9,480 bases of DNA from Caldilineaceae bacterium (GTDB lineage: Bacteria > Chloroflexota > Anaerolineae > Caldilineales > Caldilineaceae): the NCBI GenBank assembly GCA_015494005.1, contig WGCB01000768.1, positions 1 through 9,480 of the forward strand, read 5' to 3'. The translations under genes were made by a program, and so were the position numbers. The notes beneath the pieces were generated by a model. That model did not search any database. It saw nothing but the letters and a program-made list of their open reading frames with translations, and was not told the DNA's origin. Below are positions 6,635-9,480 of this stretch, piece after piece (the stretch's first letter is position 1; each line of letters starts with the position of its first letter).

Positions 6635-6669
6635 AATCTTCAATCTTCGATCTTCAATCTTCAATTTTC
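6635..6669 (+). repeat. Heptamer tandem repeat AATCTTC x5
   Basis: AATCTTC, AATCTTC, GATCTTC, AATCTTC, AATTTTC in register from 6635 to 6669, ending just before the ribosome site (GGAG, 6675-6678) of the ATPase gene. Copy-number change here would alter the spacing and composition of the leader of that gene. It is the clearest heptad tract in the window. Confidence 0.85.
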
Positions 6670-6683
6670 TCCCTGGAGCACTC

Positions 6684-7757
6684 ATGGCAGAGATCCGTCT
6701 AGAGCATGTGGTCAAGCGTTTCGGTGACGTGGAGGCCGTGAAAGACCTCTCCCTGACCATCGCGGACGGGAGCTTCACCGTGCTGGTGGGGCCTTCCGGC
6801 TGCGGCAAGACCACCACCCTGCGCCTCATCGCCGGGCTGGAGACCATCACCTCCGGCCACATCTTCATCGGTGACCAGGACGTCACCCACCTGGAGCCCA
6901 AGGACCGCAACGTGGCCATGGTCTTCCAGAACTATGCCCTCTACCCCCATCTCACGGTCTGGGAGAACATCGCCTTTGGCCTCATGGCCCGCAAGGTGCC
7001 CAAACCGGAGATCGAGCAGCGGGTGCAGCGGGCCGCAGCCATGCTGGGCATCGGTAACCTGCTCAAACGCAAGCCCCGCCAGCTCTCCGGCGGTCAACAG
7101 CAGCGGGTGGCCATCGGCCGGGCCATCGTGCGCAACCCCAACGTCTTCCTCTTCGACGAGCCCCTGAGCAACCTGGACGCCAAGCTGCGGGTGGAGATGC
7201 GCACGGAACTCCTCAAGCTGCACCGGGAGCTGGGCTCCACCGCGGTCTACGTCACCCACGACCAGGAGGAGGCCATGACCATGGGGGACGTGATCGTGGT
7301 CATGGAGGGCGGGGTGATCCAGCAGAAGGGCACGCCCCGGGAGATCTACTTCCATCCCCGCAACCGCTTCGTGGCCGGCTTCATCGGCAGCCCCGCCATG
7401 AACATGCTCGCCGGCCGCCTGCGCCAGGGGGAGTTCGTCTCGGACGCCCTGCGCATCCCCCTGGAGGTGGCCGGGCCGGAGCGGGACGTCATCCTGGGGA
7501 TCCGCCCGGAGGACGTGCAGCTCCCGGGCGTCCTGCCCCCGGAGCGGGAGACGCCGCCGGTGACCGCCACGGTGGAGGTGATCGAGCTTCTGGGCGCCCG
7601 GGCCATCGTCACCCTGCTCCTGAATGGCCAGGAGATCCGGGCGGTCATCGAGGAGCGGCACCTGGAACGCCTGCAGGAAGGCGAGGAAACCCAGGTGGTC
7701 TTCGACCGGGAGCGGCTGCACCTGTTCGACGCCCAGAGCGGGGAGCGACTGGAATGA
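6684..7757 (+). CDS. ABC importer ATPase, UgpC/MsmK/MalK type
   Basis: A 357-residue ATPase that powers the sugar importer from the cytoplasmic side. Seen: Walker A GPSGCGKT (36-43); Q-loop Gln82 in VFQNYALYPHLTV; signature LSGGQ (134-138); Walker B VFLFDE (154-159); D-loop SNLD (162-165); switch His192 in YVTHDQEEA; then a C-terminal TOBE/regulatory region (about 240-357) with VILGIRPEDVQL and a second TOBE strand set, VTATVEVIELLGARAIVTLLL. Length and architecture match MalK/UgpC. Start ATG 6684 has GGAG (6675-6678) five bases away. Many CUT1 operons lack their own ATPase and share one; here it is included, separated from the permeases by a 164-base repeat-filled gap, so it may also have its own transcript. 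Its stop overlaps the next start as ATGA. Confidence 0.95.
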   Translation: MAEIRLEHVVKRFGDVEAVKDLSLTIADGSFTVLVGPSGCGKTTTLRLIAGLETITSGHIFIGDQDVTHLEPKDRNVAMVFQNYALYPHLTVWENIAFGLMARKVPKPEIEQRVQRAAAMLGIGNLLKRKPRQLSGGQQQRVAIGRAIVRNPNVFLFDEPLSNLDAKLRVEMRTELLKLHRELGSTAVYVTHDQEEAMTMGDVIVVMEGGVIQQKGTPREIYFHPRNRFVAGFIGSPAMNMLAGRLRQGEFVSDALRIPLEVAGPERDVILGIRPEDVQLPGVLPPERETPPVTATVEVIELLGARAIVTLLLNGQEIRAVIEERHLERLQEGEETQVVFDRERLHLFDAQSGERLE

Positions 7758-8551
7758 AACATCCATCCTCGGACGAATGGCAGGCCGAGCTGACCCTGGC
7801 CACCCAGGCAGCCCGGGCCGCGGGGGAGCTCCTGGCCGAGCAGTTCCGCAAGCCCCACCAGATCCGCTACAAGGGCGCGGCCAACCTGGTCACGGAGATG
7901 GACCAGCAGGCGGAGGAGCTCATCCGGGATCTGCTGAGCCGAGCCCGGCCGGACGTGCCCATCCTGGGCGAGGAGGGGGGCGGCCAGCGGGCTTCCGCGC
8001 CCCTGCGCTGGGTGGTGGATCCCCTGGACGGCACCACCAACTACGCCCACGGCTACCCCTTTTTCGCGGTCTCCATCGCCCTGGTGCAGGCCCAGGAGGT
8101 GGTGGTCGGCGTGGTCTACAACCCGGTGCTGGACGAGCTCTTCGCGGCCCGGCGGCGCGGGGGAGCCACCCTGAACGGCCAGCCCATCCAGGTTTCCCAG
8201 ACCGAAGAGCTGGGGCGCAGCCTGCTGGCCTCCGGCTTCCCCTACGACGCCTGGACCAGTCCCCGGGACAACGGCGCGGAGTGGCATCGTTTCCTCAAGC
8301 GGGTGGTCTCCCTGCGCTCCGACGGCGCGGCTGCGCTGGATCTCTGCCACGTGGCCGCGGGGCGCATCGACGGCTATTGGGAGCTGGTCTTGGAGCCCTG
8401 GGACATGGCCGCGGGCGCCCTCATCGTGGAGGAGGCCGGCGGCCGGGTCACCCAGGTGGACGGCGCGCCCTTCCGGCTGGACCGGCCCAGCGTCCTGGCC
8501 AGCAACGGGCGGCTCCACGAGGCCATGGTGGTGGTGCTGGCTGGCTCCTGA
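7754..8551 (+). CDS. Inositol-monophosphatase-family phosphatase
   Basis: A 265-residue, probably Mg-dependent phosphatase. All metal-binding motifs are present: GEE with Glu73 (72-74); WVVDPLDGTTNY (86-97) with Asp89, Asp92, Gly93 and Thr94; and EPWDMAAGALIVEEAGG with Asp217. This is the normal length for SuhB/IMPase proteins, which hydrolyse inositol phosphates, histidinol phosphate or other small phospho-compounds. ATG 7754 overlaps the ATPase stop by four bases, with GGGGAG at 7740-7745 as ribosome site, so it is translated with the transporter ATPase. That coupling suggests a role tied to the imported substrate, either removing phosphate from a phospho-sugar or detoxifying one that accumulates. 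The specific substrate is not inferable; a housekeeping role cannot be excluded. Confidence 0.92.
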   Translation: MKHPSSDEWQAELTLATQAARAAGELLAEQFRKPHQIRYKGAANLVTEMDQQAEELIRDLLSRARPDVPILGEEGGGQRASAPLRWVVDPLDGTTNYAHGYPFFAVSIALVQAQEVVVGVVYNPVLDELFAARRRGGATLNGQPIQVSQTEELGRSLLASGFPYDAWTSPRDNGAEWHRFLKRVVSLRSDGAAALDLCHVAAGRIDGYWELVLEPWDMAAGALIVEEAGGRVTQVDGAPFRLDRPSVLASNGRLHEAMVVVLAGS

Positions 8552-8619
8552 GCTCTCCGGTTCTCCCGGGCGGTTGGGTCTCTTGGTGGGGTGGCCGGTG
8601 GCGCGGCTGGCCCCCGGCA
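8552..8619. other. Convergent intergenic gap
   Basis: These 68 bases separate the convergent phosphatase and TPR genes. The only structure I see is a weak GC-rich stem, GGCCGGT (8593-8599) against GCTGGCC (8606-8612) with two G-T pairs and a six-base loop. No T run follows on either strand, so a terminator is not called. Unlike the spacers within the plus-strand run, it has no heptad repeat. Confidence 0.35.
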
Positions 8620-9480
8620 TCACGGCTCCTGGACTGCGGCCTGCTCAGCTAGGTGAAAGGCCATCACCTGGCGATGGGCGGGTATCCCCTGGACGAAGCG
8701 GGTGTGCTGTTCTATGTCCAGGATGTGGGCTGCCCTGGCCCGAAGGTGCTGGTAGGCCTGGTTGAGCACCGCTCGATGCCGTTTGTCCTTGCAGGCCTTC
8801 AGGACCCGGTAGCAGGTCAGAGTGATGGCCAAAGGCTCGTCCACACCCACCAGGCCATGGGCCTCTAGCGTGGCCAGCACGGACGTCACCGCCTGGAGCG
8901 CCTGGGCCTTCTCACCCTGTTCCAGGAAGACCGCAGCCAGGCCGGCTTGGGCTTCCATGGCCAGGGTCGTGCGATCCAGGGCCAACCAGCCCTCCAGGGA
9001 TCGACGAAAAGCCTGGCTGGCCAGGTTCAACGCCCCTTGCTCCAGCCAGACATAGCCCAGATGCAGCCAGGCGTAGCTCTCCGGATCCGGCAACTGGTAT
9101 TCCTGAGCCAGGGCCAGGGCCTGCCGCCCGTGGGCTTCGGCCTGGGAGAGCTGCCCCATCTTCCGGGTCACGGTGCAGAGGTTGTGCAGGGCATGGCTTT
9201 CCTGGAAGGGATCGCCGATTTCCTGGCTGAGCCGCTGGGAGCGGCGGTGGTGGGCCATCGCGGCTGGGAAATCTCCCAGGGCTGCGGCCACGAATCCCAG
9301 TGCGTTGACGATACGTGCTTCCAGGGGCCGGTTGCCCGTGGTCTGGATGAGCCGGAGGGCCTGGGCTAGATACCCCTGGCCGGCCACGTAGTCTCCTTCC
9401 TCGATCTTGCAGACCCCCAGGTAGAGCAGTACCGCCTGTTCCTCGCTGCGATTCCCCACCCGGCGCTGGATGACCAGCGC
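8620..9480 (-). CDS. TPR-repeat protein, C-terminal part (runs off window)
   Basis: 286 residues are visible; the frame stays open to the window edge (ALVIQRRVGNRSEEQ) and the true start lies beyond it. The GTG at 9459 is only an in-frame codon, not a supported start. At least five TPR-like helical pairs of about 38-42 residues can be seen, with G-x-Y/F-x-x-A cores: EEGDYVAGQGYLAQAL, LGDFPAAMAHHRRSQRL, MGQLSQAEAHGRQALAL, QGALNLASQAFRRSL and QGEKAQALQAV. The end, LNQAYQHLRARAAHILDIEQHTRFVQGIPAHRQVMAFH, resembles the closing segment of TPR regions in large signalling ATPases (AfsR/SARP-, LuxR/MalT- or cyclase-linked) common in Chloroflexota. TPRs bind protein partners; the effector or sensor domains would be upstream. 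It is convergent with the sugar operon and need not be related. Confidence 0.85.
   Translation of the reverse strand, partial: ALVIQRRVGNRSEEQAVLLYLGVCKIEEGDYVAGQGYLAQALRLIQTTGNRPLEARIVNALGFVAAALGDFPAAMAHHRRSQRLSQEIGDPFQESHALHNLCTVTRKMGQLSQAEAHGRQALALAQEYQLPDPESYAWLHLGYVWLEQGALNLASQAFRRSLEGWLALDRTTLAMEAQAGLAAVFLEQGEKAQALQAVTSVLATLEAHGLVGVDEPLAITLTCYRVLKACKDKRHRAVLNQAYQHLRARAAHILDIEQHTRFVQGIPAHRQVMAFHLAEQAAVQEP

Noticed and set aside
8593..8612. Terminator between the convergent genes
   Set aside because: The stem is short with two G-T pairs and no T run on either strand.
8653..9391. Plus-strand frames at 8653-8868, 8822-9055, 8947-9369 and 9173-9391
   Set aside because: All lie opposite the TPR gene, whose helical repeat pattern is clear; the plus-strand products show no recognisable family.

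Overview
The window is GC-rich and densely coded, with one plus-strand gene run (about 286-8551) meeting a minus-strand gene at the right edge. Gene content and style suggest a filamentous, Caldilinea/Litorilinea-like member of the Chloroflexota. The pointers are an alanine/proline-rich lipoprotein linker after a CUT1 substrate-binding protein signal, a UgpC/MsmK-type ATPase inside the transporter operon, and a large TPR protein of the type found at the C-terminus of signalling ATPases. This placement is an inference from style, not from a marker gene.

Layout. 1-750 holds a BtpA/SgcQ-family gene in two pieces that face each other: the N-terminal half reads on the minus strand (1-294) and the C-terminal half on the plus strand (286-750). 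Together they give an almost complete family member, so the first ~290 bases are inverted relative to the rest of the gene. 857-2335 is an FGGY sugar kinase. 2434-3243 is a classical NAD-type short-chain dehydrogenase. 3409-7757 is a complete carbohydrate (CUT1) ABC importer: lipoprotein binding protein, two permeases and ATPase. 7754-8551 is an inositol-monophosphatase-family phosphatase, start-stop coupled to the ATPase. 8620-9480 (minus) is the C-terminal part of a TPR-repeat protein that runs off the window.

How the genes could work together: the importer brings in a sugar or polyol, the dehydrogenase oxidises a hydroxyl to a keto group, the FGGY kinase phosphorylates the resulting ketose, and the phosphatase removes phosphate from an intermediate or by-product. 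BtpA/SgcQ proteins recur in sugar operons but have no settled reaction. The substrate cannot be read from sequence.

The most unusual features are non-coding. Every uncoupled spacer in the plus-strand run carries short tandem repeats with a 7-base period, each with a different unit (GTAAGGA, GAAAGAC, GGGAAGT-like, CGTAA-containing, AATCTTC). The spacer after the binding protein is built as a perfect 21-bp inverted repeat made of such heptads. No gap between genes exceeds 170 bases. I saw no tRNA, rRNA, CRISPR array, transposase or attachment site.
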